Shown here: one piece after another, positions 56,013 through 64,000 of the stretch
Position numbering within the stretch: the first letter of the stretch is position 1
Layout: each line of letters begins with the position of its first letter
Origin: Pseudomonadales bacterium
GTDB lineage: Bacteria; Pseudomonadota; Gammaproteobacteria; Pseudomonadales; Azotimanducaceae
Length of the DNA: 64,000 nt
Reading direction: 5' to 3'
NCBI GenBank assembly: GCA_028279305.1
Contig: JANQOA010000023.1
Span: 21,800 to 85,799, forward strand
Notes under the pieces: generated by a model
What the model was told of the DNA's origin: nothing
Databases searched by the model: none
Seen by the model: the letters and a program-made list of their open reading frames with translations, nothing else
Program-made: the position numbers and the translations under genes

Positions 56013-57620
56013 CTAGGCCTTTTTCTCGATTGGCGGAAGCCGTTCTCTTAATATGGTCTTGGTAATCTTATTGAGCGTCGAGCGCGGCAGTTCATCAACT
56101 ACATATACGCTGCGGACCACCTTGAAATCGGGCAAATTTGCCCTGCAGTGCTCGATGATCAGTTTTTCGATCATTGCCGCATCCAGGCTTGCATCCGACG
56201 GGATAACAAACACCACCGGCACTTCGTCGAGCATGTAGTGTTTCTGCCCCACTACGGCAAGTTCAGAGACTAGCCCCGTCTGCATGATGACCGTTTCTAT
56301 TTCTGACGCGGCCACGTTTTCCGCACCCACCTTCAGCATGTCCTTGTCACGGTCGGAAAAGTAGAGCCAGCCATTTTCGTCGCGGCTGACAACGTCACCG
56401 GTATCGAACCAGCCGTTATCATCGAACGAAGACGCCATTGCATCGGGATTCTTGTAGTACTCCTTGAACATCGTCACGCCAGGGACACCGCGAAAGAAAA
56501 GCCGGCCCCGCTCGCCAGGTCTGCATAAATCTCCGCTGCCTTTTCGAACCTGAATCTGGTACTCCGGCGCACACCGGCCAATGTTCATCGATGGGCCCAG
56601 GTGGTCGTAATCAGCAATCGTCCCTTGCGTCACAGTTTCCGTCATGCCCCAGTAACCGATCGTTGCAACGCCAAAGTATTCTTCCACTTCCTGTGATCGC
56701 ACACCCAGCAGGAAAAAGCGTAATTGGTGCTCTGGTACGGGCTGGGTCGACATCGCCTTTAGCGAGAATCCGATCATGGTGGTCCACGTCACGTTGTGCT
56801 CGAGGATAACCTGCCAGTAGCGCGAAGATGAAAACCTCGGCTGCAGAACCAATGTGCCGCCCGTCCAATGGGTTGTCAGCATGGAATAAGACTGCGCGTT
56901 GGTATGAAACAGCGGGAAAGAGGTGGACGTGACGTCTTCGTGCCGAACCCGCAGATGTTGCGCGTTGGTTTTGGCGGCCCACACCCCGTTGCCGTGGGTC
57001 CAGAGCACCGCCTTGGGCCGTGACGTGGTGCCCGAGGTGAACTGGATGCTCAAGCTGTGAGCGGGATCCGGCGCGCGAAGTGTAATTGGCTGCGATTCGA
57101 ACAATTCATCAAACGCGACCCCCTCAATCGCTTTGATCGCCGCAGGGGCATCCTCATGAAACTCGCCGGCATCGTTGTCGGTGACCCCAATAAACGACAG
57201 ATCAGGACACGCTTCTTTGATCAACTTGGCGAACTTCGGCTGAGTCAGACTACAAACCGCCTCAGTCACTTCCGCAAAGTAACTCAGATCCCGCGCAACC
57301 GAGCGGGTGTTAGTCGAAACCGCCACGGCTCCGAGGATCGCGCAGGCATACCAGCTCACGATGAATTCAGGGGAGTTGTCCATATGCAGGATGACAAAGT
57401 CGTCGGGCTTCACACCCCGCGCGCTCAAACCCGCTGCGAGGCGTCGAGCCTGGGTAAAGAGCTCCGCATAGGTGACGTTCTGGTACTCGCCATCAAACGG
57501 ACACCAGATCAGTGCATTCTTGCCCGGCGCTCTTTCCGCCCACTGCTCAAGCATCCAGGGGATATCCAACCCTTCTACCGCGGCGGCATAGCTCTGCTCA
57601 ATCTGCGCACTCAGGCTCAT
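56013..57620 (-). CDS. AMP-dependent acyl-CoA synthetase/ligase
   Basis: IQFTSGTTSRPKAVLWTHGN, YWGMTETV, GWFDTGDVVSRDENGWLYFSDRDKDMLKVGAENV. Confidence 0.93.
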   Translation of the reverse strand: MSLSAQIEQSYAAAVEGLDIPWMLEQWAERAPGKNALIWCPFDGEYQNVTYAELFTQARRLAAGLSARGVKPDDFVILHMDNSPEFIVSWYACAILGAVAVSTNTRSVARDLSYFAEVTEAVCSLTQPKFAKLIKEACPDLSFIGVTDNDAGEFHEDAPAAIKAIEGVAFDELFESQPITLRAPDPAHSLSIQFTSGTTSRPKAVLWTHGNGVWAAKTNAQHLRVRHEDVTSTSFPLFHTNAQSYSMLTTHWTGGTLVLQPRFSSSRYWQVILEHNVTWTTMIGFSLKAMSTQPVPEHQLRFFLLGVRSQEVEEYFGVATIGYWGMTETVTQGTIADYDHLGPSMNIGRCAPEYQIQVRKGSGDLCRPGERGRLFFRGVPGVTMFKEYYKNPDAMASSFDDNGWFDTGDVVSRDENGWLYFSDRDKDMLKVGAENVAASEIETVIMQTGLVSELAVVGQKHYMLDEVPVVFVIPSDASLDAAMIEKLIIEHCRANLPDFKVVRSVYVVDELPRSTLNKITKTILRERLPPIEKKA

Positions 57621-57634
57621 CTCAGTCTATCCCA

Positions 57635-59206
57635 TTAGTCTTCGACACACGCGAAGTTCTCCGCCTTGTCAGGCGATCCGGATCCCTTGTATTGGGCATA
57701 CTGCGGATAGGGACACAGCGGCCGCGAGAATCGCTTTGCATCCGGGTTCGCCAGGTGCGCTTCCAGCACCACTTCTGCCCAGCTCACAACCTGATCGGGT
57801 GCGATGGCGGTGGCCTCAATAAAGGTCAGCGCGCCAGGGTGCTCGGCGATGATGCGGTCGGGTGCTTTGTCGTTTTCCACCCAGTCGACGATGGCCTGCA
57901 CGTAGTCCGCAGCCCAGGCGCCGGGGCCACCGGCGCAATGCACCATGCCTGGCACCATGAACGTGCGCAGAAACTCATCGGTCTTTTCTTTTCCGTTGAT
58001 GTCCTCGGTTTCGAAGTACCATTCTTCGAGAACTTTGGCGCGGCAGGGATGGTCGTTCCAACCGTTGTAGATGATCAGCTTGCCACCGTTGGCATGGAAC
58101 GCGGAGAAGTCAGGCGTCGGGATATCAACGGCGTGCATGACACGGCCGAGCTCTTCCAAATCGGCCACCGTGTCGAACGCTTCCAGCGAAAAACCGGGCT
58201 TTCTGTGCATGACGCTTTCGATCACCGTTGCCGTCAGGTCGTTGGCAGGCTCCAGCATGAACGACGGGTTCCCCGTCACCCAGAGCTCAAAGTCCCCGCC
58301 CAGCCCCGACCCTGGGTAGTTGCCCGGCACAACCACGTTGCCGGACTCGTCCGTGATGCCGGTATAGAAAAACCGTGCGGTTTCGATCTGACCTTCCGTG
58401 AGACAGTCGGCTGCCGGAGCGCCCTGGCAGGCCAACCTGTCCAGGTTCAATAAATCCATCGTGCACTTACGCGGGTCACCGATGATGCCGTCCGCCACCC
58501 CATCGAGCATGTCGCAGGCGCGCCGGGTATTTGCATCCAATAACGCCACCGAATCCGGCGTGAGCGGGTGTGCCCGTTGCATACGGGCGCCCTCCAGTGA
58601 GAACGCCAGGAGCCCGGTGCCGTAGTCGATGGCCGGATCTCCGGCAATGATGCCGTCGAAATCATCGGGATATCGCAGCGCTTCCATGAGTGCCGCGCGA
58701 CCACCGTTGGAACACCCCCACAGGTAGGCGTGCTCGACCTCCCGTCCGTAGAAGGTGGCGATAATGTGTTTGCTGAGCTTGGTGGTCAGGTGGTTGGCGC
58801 GAAACGCAAAGTTGAGCTTGCGCTCGTCATCGCGATAGAACGTGTGATCATTCTGGGTGGGGTTCGCCGCATCGGTGGTCGCCATCGCAAACCCTTCATC
58901 GAGCAGGCTGGTGGTGTCACCGATCACACCGGCAAGCCCACCTGGCGCGTGATACATCAGTCGACCGGTCCAGCGTTCGAGAGGCATGCTCACCTGAAAA
59001 CGGATTGTGCCATCGATGACGCCATTGACCTGACAATGCTCAGGGATTTGAGCCGATGCGGCGACCAGACGCCCAGGCTCAACCAAATGTGTACCGTCCG
59101 TCAGCTGATAAAGCGCTTCACACTTCTTCGCAGCCGCTCCGGCAACACCAGGTGGCAACAGGCAAGACAGAAAGACGCAACCTAAAAACAAGATCGTTCG
59201 CCGCAC
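57635..59206 (-). CDS. Secreted tannase/feruloyl esterase family protein
   Basis: GCSNGGRAALMEALRYPDDFDGIIAGDPA; signal peptide. Confidence 0.9.
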   Translation of the reverse strand: MRRTILFLGCVFLSCLLPPGVAGAAAKKCEALYQLTDGTHLVEPGRLVAASAQIPEHCQVNGVIDGTIRFQVSMPLERWTGRLMYHAPGGLAGVIGDTTSLLDEGFAMATTDAANPTQNDHTFYRDDERKLNFAFRANHLTTKLSKHIIATFYGREVEHAYLWGCSNGGRAALMEALRYPDDFDGIIAGDPAIDYGTGLLAFSLEGARMQRAHPLTPDSVALLDANTRRACDMLDGVADGIIGDPRKCTMDLLNLDRLACQGAPAADCLTEGQIETARFFYTGITDESGNVVVPGNYPGSGLGGDFELWVTGNPSFMLEPANDLTATVIESVMHRKPGFSLEAFDTVADLEELGRVMHAVDIPTPDFSAFHANGGKLIIYNGWNDHPCRAKVLEEWYFETEDINGKEKTDEFLRTFMVPGMVHCAGGPGAWAADYVQAIVDWVENDKAPDRIIAEHPGALTFIEATAIAPDQVVSWAEVVLEAHLANPDAKRFSRPLCPYPQYAQYKGSGSPDKAENFACVED

Positions 59207-59262
59207 AGTTTTCTCTCCCGGGAATACTTGGAGTGGGAATCCTCCACAACCGGAAGGGAAAG

Positions 59263-59312
59263 CGCACTATTGTGGCCCGCTCAATGCTATGCGATTGACA
59301 CTTTTTCTTATG
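59263..59312 (-). promoter_or_regulatory. Copy A of duplicated ~50-bp upstream element
   Basis: CGCACTATTGT-N14-TATGCGATTGACACTTTTTCTTATG; 57 bp upstream of the tannase ATG. Confidence 0.85.
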
Positions 59313-59328
59313 CTTAGTGGTCGAGCCG

Positions 59329-60414
59329 CTATTTTTCCGCTCTGACCTCCGACGGGCTCGCGCCGAAACGACGACGGAAGGCAATGGTGAAGTTGCTCGG
59401 ATGCTCATAGCCACACTCGATGGCGATCTCATGCACCGGGAGCGGACTTTCTTTAAGGAGCTGATAACCTTTGCGCATGCGCAGTTCCAATGCGTAGCCT
59501 GCAACGGATTCGCCAAACACCGCTTTAAATCCTTCGGTCAACTTACGGCGATTGAGCCCTACCATGGCGCTAAGATCCGTAATGGGGATAGATTCGCCGT
59601 CGCGCTCCTCAAGAATAATTCTGGCACGAGAGAGTTTTCTGACCTCCGACAACGGAATATCAGATTGAGTGTCTTGATTTTCATCTGGCCTGACGTCACT
59701 CAACAAACAGAATAACTCACCGACCTTTAACTTCAGGTACGTCGTTCGCGCGGCACCCGATGCTGGTAGGTACGATAATGAGGCGGAAAAGTGTCTGAAC
59801 GCGTCGGTGCTAGGCAGCGCAAACACTCGGTCCGCTGGGTCCTTCGCCGCTCTCACTTCCTGGAACAGTTTCAACGGTGCAATGCCAAGCCGATGCCAGA
59901 CCTCGCGTTCACCCTCCTCGGTAATCACAAACATCGTCACCCTGATTTTCTCGCCCGCTCTCAGCTGATACCCGCTACGCCCCTTTTCCGGTCTGAAAGA
60001 AAGCACCCCCGGGGTGACCTCACTGTCGATCACGTGGTCGCCGAACTTATAGACGATCTGGCCATACTGGAATAAGCGAACCATGATCTCTTCTTCTTCC
60101 TCGACAGCTTTTTCGGCGATCTGGTGGATGGTATCGACGTCTTTCGCCACAAAGCTAACCGTGCTGACACTCAGGCCCGGAAAAACGCGATAAATCTCGA
60201 GCTCGCCGTCCATGAGGTCAGGATTCAAGAGCGTGCGCACCGCGGTGCCGTCGGCCGTTAGCGCATCAGGCATTTGCCAAACCCCAGCTTTCCCAAATGG
60301 GGAATCTGGGAGTTCTTGCTGCATCCTCTTTAGCAGCGATTGGATATCACTGAAACTTTCCACGTCACCTGCGATGGCAGGTCGAATATCCGGCTTGTCG
60401 GTTGAGGAGCCCAT
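59329..60414 (-). CDS. AraC family transcriptional regulator
   Basis: C-terminal AraC HTH: LVHEIAIECGYEHPSNFTIAFRRRFGASPSEVR (LPVHEIAIECGYEHPSNF). Confidence 0.92.
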   Translation of the reverse strand: MGSSTDKPDIRPAIAGDVESFSDIQSLLKRMQQELPDSPFGKAGVWQMPDALTADGTAVRTLLNPDLMDGELEIYRVFPGLSVSTVSFVAKDVDTIHQIAEKAVEEEEEIMVRLFQYGQIVYKFGDHVIDSEVTPGVLSFRPEKGRSGYQLRAGEKIRVTMFVITEEGEREVWHRLGIAPLKLFQEVRAAKDPADRVFALPSTDAFRHFSASLSYLPASGAARTTYLKLKVGELFCLLSDVRPDENQDTQSDIPLSEVRKLSRARIILEERDGESIPITDLSAMVGLNRRKLTEGFKAVFGESVAGYALELRMRKGYQLLKESPLPVHEIAIECGYEHPSNFTIAFRRRFGASPSEVRAEK

Positions 60415-60574
60415 GAACCCTCTCCCGTTCAGTATGCTGGATCATTCTTACCTTATTGGTTACTAAAAGTGCAAGCGCGCTGCGTGCACGCGGATCGTCG
60501 AGCACCGAGCAATCTTCGACGAGTATTCGCATCGGCGTTGTGTTCGCACAGACAATTGGGAATTTAGAAGAACA

Positions 60575-60602
60575 GGATCCAGGACGACTCCGCCCTGGAT
60601 CC
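60575..60602 (-). terminator. Hairpin downstream of TBDR5
   Basis: GGATCCAGG-N10-CCTGGATCC followed on the minus strand by a T-rich stretch. Confidence 0.65.
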
Positions 60603-60612
60603 GAGAAGGGTT

Positions 60613-62787
60613 CTACATCTGGTAGGAAAGCTCGATGCCAAACTCACGCGGCGTGGGAATGGTCTTGAGATCTCCGGCATAAAGCGGACCTGACTGAACG
60701 AACAAACTGCCATCTTCATCCGTCAGGTTGTTACCAAAGAGCGACACCGCAAAATTCTCACCGAACAAGAGGCTGAACCGCATATTTAGGTAACTCTGCG
60801 TGTCCGCCTCATCTAACGAACCAACAGAGGCGCTGTAGCCGTCTTTATGACTGTAAGAGACCAGCAAGTCACCACCGATGGTATCGCTGATCTGCCAGCC
60901 GTAAAGTGCTGATATCGAAGCAGACCAAGGCGGCGTACCCGGTACGTCGTCGCCTTCAGAGAAGAACGGTCCCATCGCACTTTCGATCACCGGATCAAGC
61001 GAGCTGAATTCCAAGTTGTTCCAGTTGGCAGCCACAATGAGGTTTAGACCCGGCACTGCCTCGGGTCTCCAGGTGAGACCCAGGTCAATGCCGAAGCCAT
61101 CAACATCGCCCAGTTGGAACGATGTGGTAATCGTGCCAAGTCGTGCGGCACCCTGCACGTCCGTCCAGTCCTGATAGTAGAGGGACGCGTCCAGTATCAC
61201 CGCGCCATCGGCCAGAGTCTGCTTGGTGCCGATCTCATAACTCCAGAGCTCATCCGAATCTACGGTCGCAGGGCAGGCAGCAGCCAAAGGGCTCATTGCC
61301 GGAATACTTGCGCAGCTAGACACCCCGTTGAATATGCCTGACCGAAAGCCTTTTGCCGCATTGAAGTAGTAATGCCGGTTTTCGTCAGGCATGTACGACA
61401 GATTGAAGCGCGGATTCACGCTGTCAAAGGTATCTTCGCTAGTCGGATACGGGATCGGAAAACCTCCGATGTTGTCGTTTTCAGCCACCGTCCTATCGTC
61501 TTCAAACCAACGCAAACCCACCAGCGCAGTCCACTGGTCGTTCAGATCGTAGGTCACTTCGCCAAACACGGACTTCTGCTCAGACTCGATGGACGCGGTG
61601 CTCAGAATCCTCGGCACCATGAGAAGCGGAAACTCGGCAACATCAATTAACACTTCGACCTCAGCGTCGACATAATAAATGCCAGCGACAAACTGAAACG
61701 GACCATCGAAATTCGAGACGAGCCGCGTTTCGTTACTGAACGAATCTGCATCGTAGGCAACAGCCGATGGTAAACCGAAATTTGAAATGAATGAGCTTTG
61801 CCAGAGTTCCTCGTAGTCGAGCTGCGTGAAAACGGAGGTCACCGTCACGGATTCAAAGTCGTAGCTAATCTTTCCGGAATACAGATCGTAGTCCGTGTTG
61901 TCGAAAGTGAGGCTCGGGGTCGCGTCGGTTGAGGTCGGCGGATCATCGGTATCTATCCCAACAAAGCCTGTTGGAGACGTTTCGCTCTCGTTGTGCTGGA
62001 CCATAAATTCAAGAGACAGCTTGTCCGTCGGTTCCACCAGAAGCTGCACTCGGTAGTCCGTCACATCGTTCTCACCGAAGTCTTCTCGAGGCGGCCCGCT
62101 GGGTTCATAAGCAAACGTGGCAAAGTTAATCGCGTGCGGCTGCACATCGATCCAACCCCCGGTTTTTTCCATGCCAGCGGAAACTCTGAGCCCGGCTTTA
62201 CCTTCAACCAGTGGAATGCTGACTGAGGCGTCGCCGTAGTGACCATCCTCACCCTCCTCGATCGACGTGAAGCCCACATTAATCGCCGCATCAAACTCTT
62301 CGAGATCAGGCTGCTTTGGAATGACCCGTAAAACACCGCCCATGGCGCCATTGCCATACAGGGTGCTTTGAGGTCCCTTCACCACCTCGATGCGCTCAAG
62401 ACCCGAGGTGCGTACCACCGGCGCCCAGAGCATCAACGGAAAGTAGAATGGTGTATCGCCAATGTAGTAGCCAAGTGTTGGATCACCCACAATTTGTGGG
62501 ATGCCGCGCAGCTGAATTCGGGTTTGCTCAGTGCTGAGAGCCTCACCCTGAGCAGCACCGGGGATAAAATTCACCGCTTCGCGCAAACTCTTGATATTGT
62601 TTCGATCAAGGAAGTCACCGTCGGTGACCTGGATGGCGAGGGGCACGTCTTGCAGGGACTGCTCACGTTTCTGCGCCGTGACGACAACCTCCTCAATGAC
62701 GTTGTCATCCGCCGCAGCTGAACGTTGCCCGACCCCGCCAATCGTCAGAAGTGCAACCAGTACGCTTCCAATAAGTTGTTTTTTCAA
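60613..62787 (-). CDS. TonB-dependent receptor (TBDR5)
   Basis: NVIEEVVVTAQKREQSLQDVPLAIQVT, KGPQSTLYGNGAMGGVLRVIPKQP. Confidence 0.93.
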   Translation of the reverse strand: MKKQLIGSVLVALLTIGGVGQRSAAADDNVIEEVVVTAQKREQSLQDVPLAIQVTDGDFLDRNNIKSLREAVNFIPGAAQGEALSTEQTRIQLRGIPQIVGDPTLGYYIGDTPFYFPLMLWAPVVRTSGLERIEVVKGPQSTLYGNGAMGGVLRVIPKQPDLEEFDAAINVGFTSIEEGEDGHYGDASVSIPLVEGKAGLRVSAGMEKTGGWIDVQPHAINFATFAYEPSGPPREDFGENDVTDYRVQLLVEPTDKLSLEFMVQHNESETSPTGFVGIDTDDPPTSTDATPSLTFDNTDYDLYSGKISYDFESVTVTSVFTQLDYEELWQSSFISNFGLPSAVAYDADSFSNETRLVSNFDGPFQFVAGIYYVDAEVEVLIDVAEFPLLMVPRILSTASIESEQKSVFGEVTYDLNDQWTALVGLRWFEDDRTVAENDNIGGFPIPYPTSEDTFDSVNPRFNLSYMPDENRHYYFNAAKGFRSGIFNGVSSCASIPAMSPLAAACPATVDSDELWSYEIGTKQTLADGAVILDASLYYQDWTDVQGAARLGTITTSFQLGDVDGFGIDLGLTWRPEAVPGLNLIVAANWNNLEFSSLDPVIESAMGPFFSEGDDVPGTPPWSASISALYGWQISDTIGGDLLVSYSHKDGYSASVGSLDEADTQSYLNMRFSLLFGENFAVSLFGNNLTDEDGSLFVQSGPLYAGDLKTIPTPREFGIELSYQM

Positions 62788-62845
62788 CTATCTCTCCAAA
62801 TGGTGCAATGACACGGGCTGCATCGTCCCGCTGGTAGAGATAAAA

Positions 62846-62895
62846 CGCACTATTGTTGGGCGACAGAACTTATGCGACTGACACTTTTTCTTATG
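62846..62895 (-). promoter_or_regulatory. Copy B of duplicated ~50-bp upstream element
   Basis: CGCACTATTGT-N14-TATGCGACTGACACTTTTTCTTATG; 59 bp upstream of the TBDR5 ATG. Confidence 0.85.
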
Positions 62896-62920
62896 TTGAA
62901 CGGCTGCTTAGCGCACCGGC

Positions 62921-63541
62921 CTACAACTCTGTTGCCTCAGGTTCCTTATGGCCCAAGACTTTGTCCCACATGACAAGGTCCGCACCTGCACCAGCTTCAA
63001 CCATGTGCGCTCTCAATTCTTCATAGGTCTGGGGTGCTTCCGACAGCCTCAGCGTTCTTCTGAAGAACACAAAGATCCCCCACAGGTTAAAGAAAACGCA
63101 CAGCGCAAGGACTTCAAGCCTGATCAGGTCCGCAAAGAACATGAAAGAGATGTACTGCAAATGGAATTCAGGGGCAACCGGTAGCATCTTCCAGGCCAAT
63201 TGCTTACACGGCGGCGCCATGCACCAGATGCTCATGTTCAATAGCGCGAGACTGATGAAGATCAGTTCTATCTCAAAACGAAAAACTGCGCCTTCCAGCA
63301 CGCCGTTGAGCGCAATCAGCCCTAACACCATGGCCAGGGAGGCATGCATCTTGTGGTTCTTTTTGTCACGGAACCAGATGTATGTGTTAAGACGCTCGTT
63401 TACGAACACCCACTTCGGAGATTTGTAATAGTAGTCATCAAACGCTTCATAGAGCCCTGTGCCGAGATAGATCACCACCTCAACCCACAACACAATCCAG
63501 AGGGTGGTCGTGAGTGGATACAGTTCTGTTGCAGTAAGCAT
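62921..63541 (-). CDS. Polytopic membrane protein of unknown function
   Basis: 206 aa with several hydrophobic segments; no family recognised. Confidence 0.7.
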   Translation of the reverse strand: MLTATELYPLTTTLWIVLWVEVVIYLGTGLYEAFDDYYYKSPKWVFVNERLNTYIWFRDKKNHKMHASLAMVLGLIALNGVLEGAVFRFEIELIFISLALLNMSIWCMAPPCKQLAWKMLPVAPEFHLQYISFMFFADLIRLEVLALCVFFNLWGIFVFFRRTLRLSEAPQTYEELRAHMVEAGAGADLVMWDKVLGHKEPEATEL

Positions 63542-63575
63542 GCTTGTCCTCTACTTCTCTTGGATGGAGTGGGAT

Positions 63576-64000
63576 TTAAGCGGCCGCCGATTTAATAAAC
63601 GCCAAAATATCTGGGGCGATGCGCTTATCCATCGCCGCTTGCATGTGGCCCTGGCCTTCATAAAGCTTGAGTGTGCAATTCGGGATCAGGGAGGCAGTCT
63701 CCCTAGTCAACGCCTCCGGAAAGTAAGCGTCTTCATCGCCACCGATCAGCAATACCGGAACCGTGACGCGTGGCAACGCTTCCCGCGCATCAAACGTGCG
63801 TTCCGCTTCTGCCTCCACTACCACGTCATTGGCCATATGCTCATGGAAGCTACCGGCAAGGAGTTTTGTCATCGTGCCGAGCATCAGCCTGGGAAGAAAT
63901 GGAAACTTTGCGTCCGGATACAAGCTCCTAGACATAATCGCACCGGCCTCGAACAAACGACCGTCCGCAATCGCCCTGGCATACCGCTGATCAATACCCT
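63576..64000 (-). CDS. Alpha/beta hydrolase (5' end outside window)
   Basis: VTVPVLLIGGDEDAYFPEA...LYEGQGHMQAAM; frame open to the window edge. Confidence 0.8.
   Translation of the reverse strand, partial: GIDQRYARAIADGRLFEAGAIMSRSLYPDAKFPFLPRLMLGTMTKLLAGSFHEHMANDVVVEAEAERTFDAREALPRVTVPVLLIGGDEDAYFPEALTRETASLIPNCTLKLYEGQGHMQAAMDKRIAPDILAFIKSAAA

Noticed and set aside
57512-58453. 313-aa plus-strand ORF antisense to tannase/CoA-ligase junction
   Set aside because: Spans two coding genes on the other strand; no domain.
1-64000. CRISPR arrays, tRNA/rRNA genes, IS elements, prophage, defence islands
   Set aside because: No repeat-spacer arrays, transposase/integrase/phage ORFs, tRNA-like cloverleaf segments or defence gene sets noticed; tRNAscan-SE/minced/ISEScan would be decisive.

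Overview
The window looks like a catabolic accessory region of a Gram-negative bacterium, probably a marine-type proteobacterium (taxonomy is inference). I support about 55 CDS. They are organised as repeated modules of one TonB-dependent receptor (TBDR, five in total), a local TetR/LysR/AraC/MarR regulator and a short catabolic operon. Contents include Rieske oxygenases, GMC oxidoreductase, sulfatase, GH3, a tannase-like esterase, an acyl-CoA synthetase, a thiolase, DUF3604, DUF3500 and VOC proteins, SDR, Fe-ADH, and an isolated thrS. I saw no rRNA, tRNA, CRISPR, transposase or phage genes. The most unusual observations are: (1) a full-length Rieske-oxygenase alpha-subunit homologue (32585-33793) that has lost three of four [2Fe-2S] ligands and the bridging Asp but keeps the mononuclear Fe ligands, starting 1 bp after an intact Rieske oxygenase; (2) a ~50-bp upstream element duplicated with identical internal spacing in front of the tannase/CoA-ligase/thiolase operon and its TBDR, next to an AraC-type regulator; (3) a protein with a TerB-like N-terminal segment and an exact COQ4-type HDxxH(x11)E motif, in a TetR operon with a clear promoter/operator; (4) a TBDR/GH3/sulfatase/GPH-transporter locus with a TetR palindrome and an attenuator-like terminator; (5) an isolated thrS with an unusual CPGSV motif. 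All assignments come from reading sequence motifs. No database search was run, so novelty is not established.
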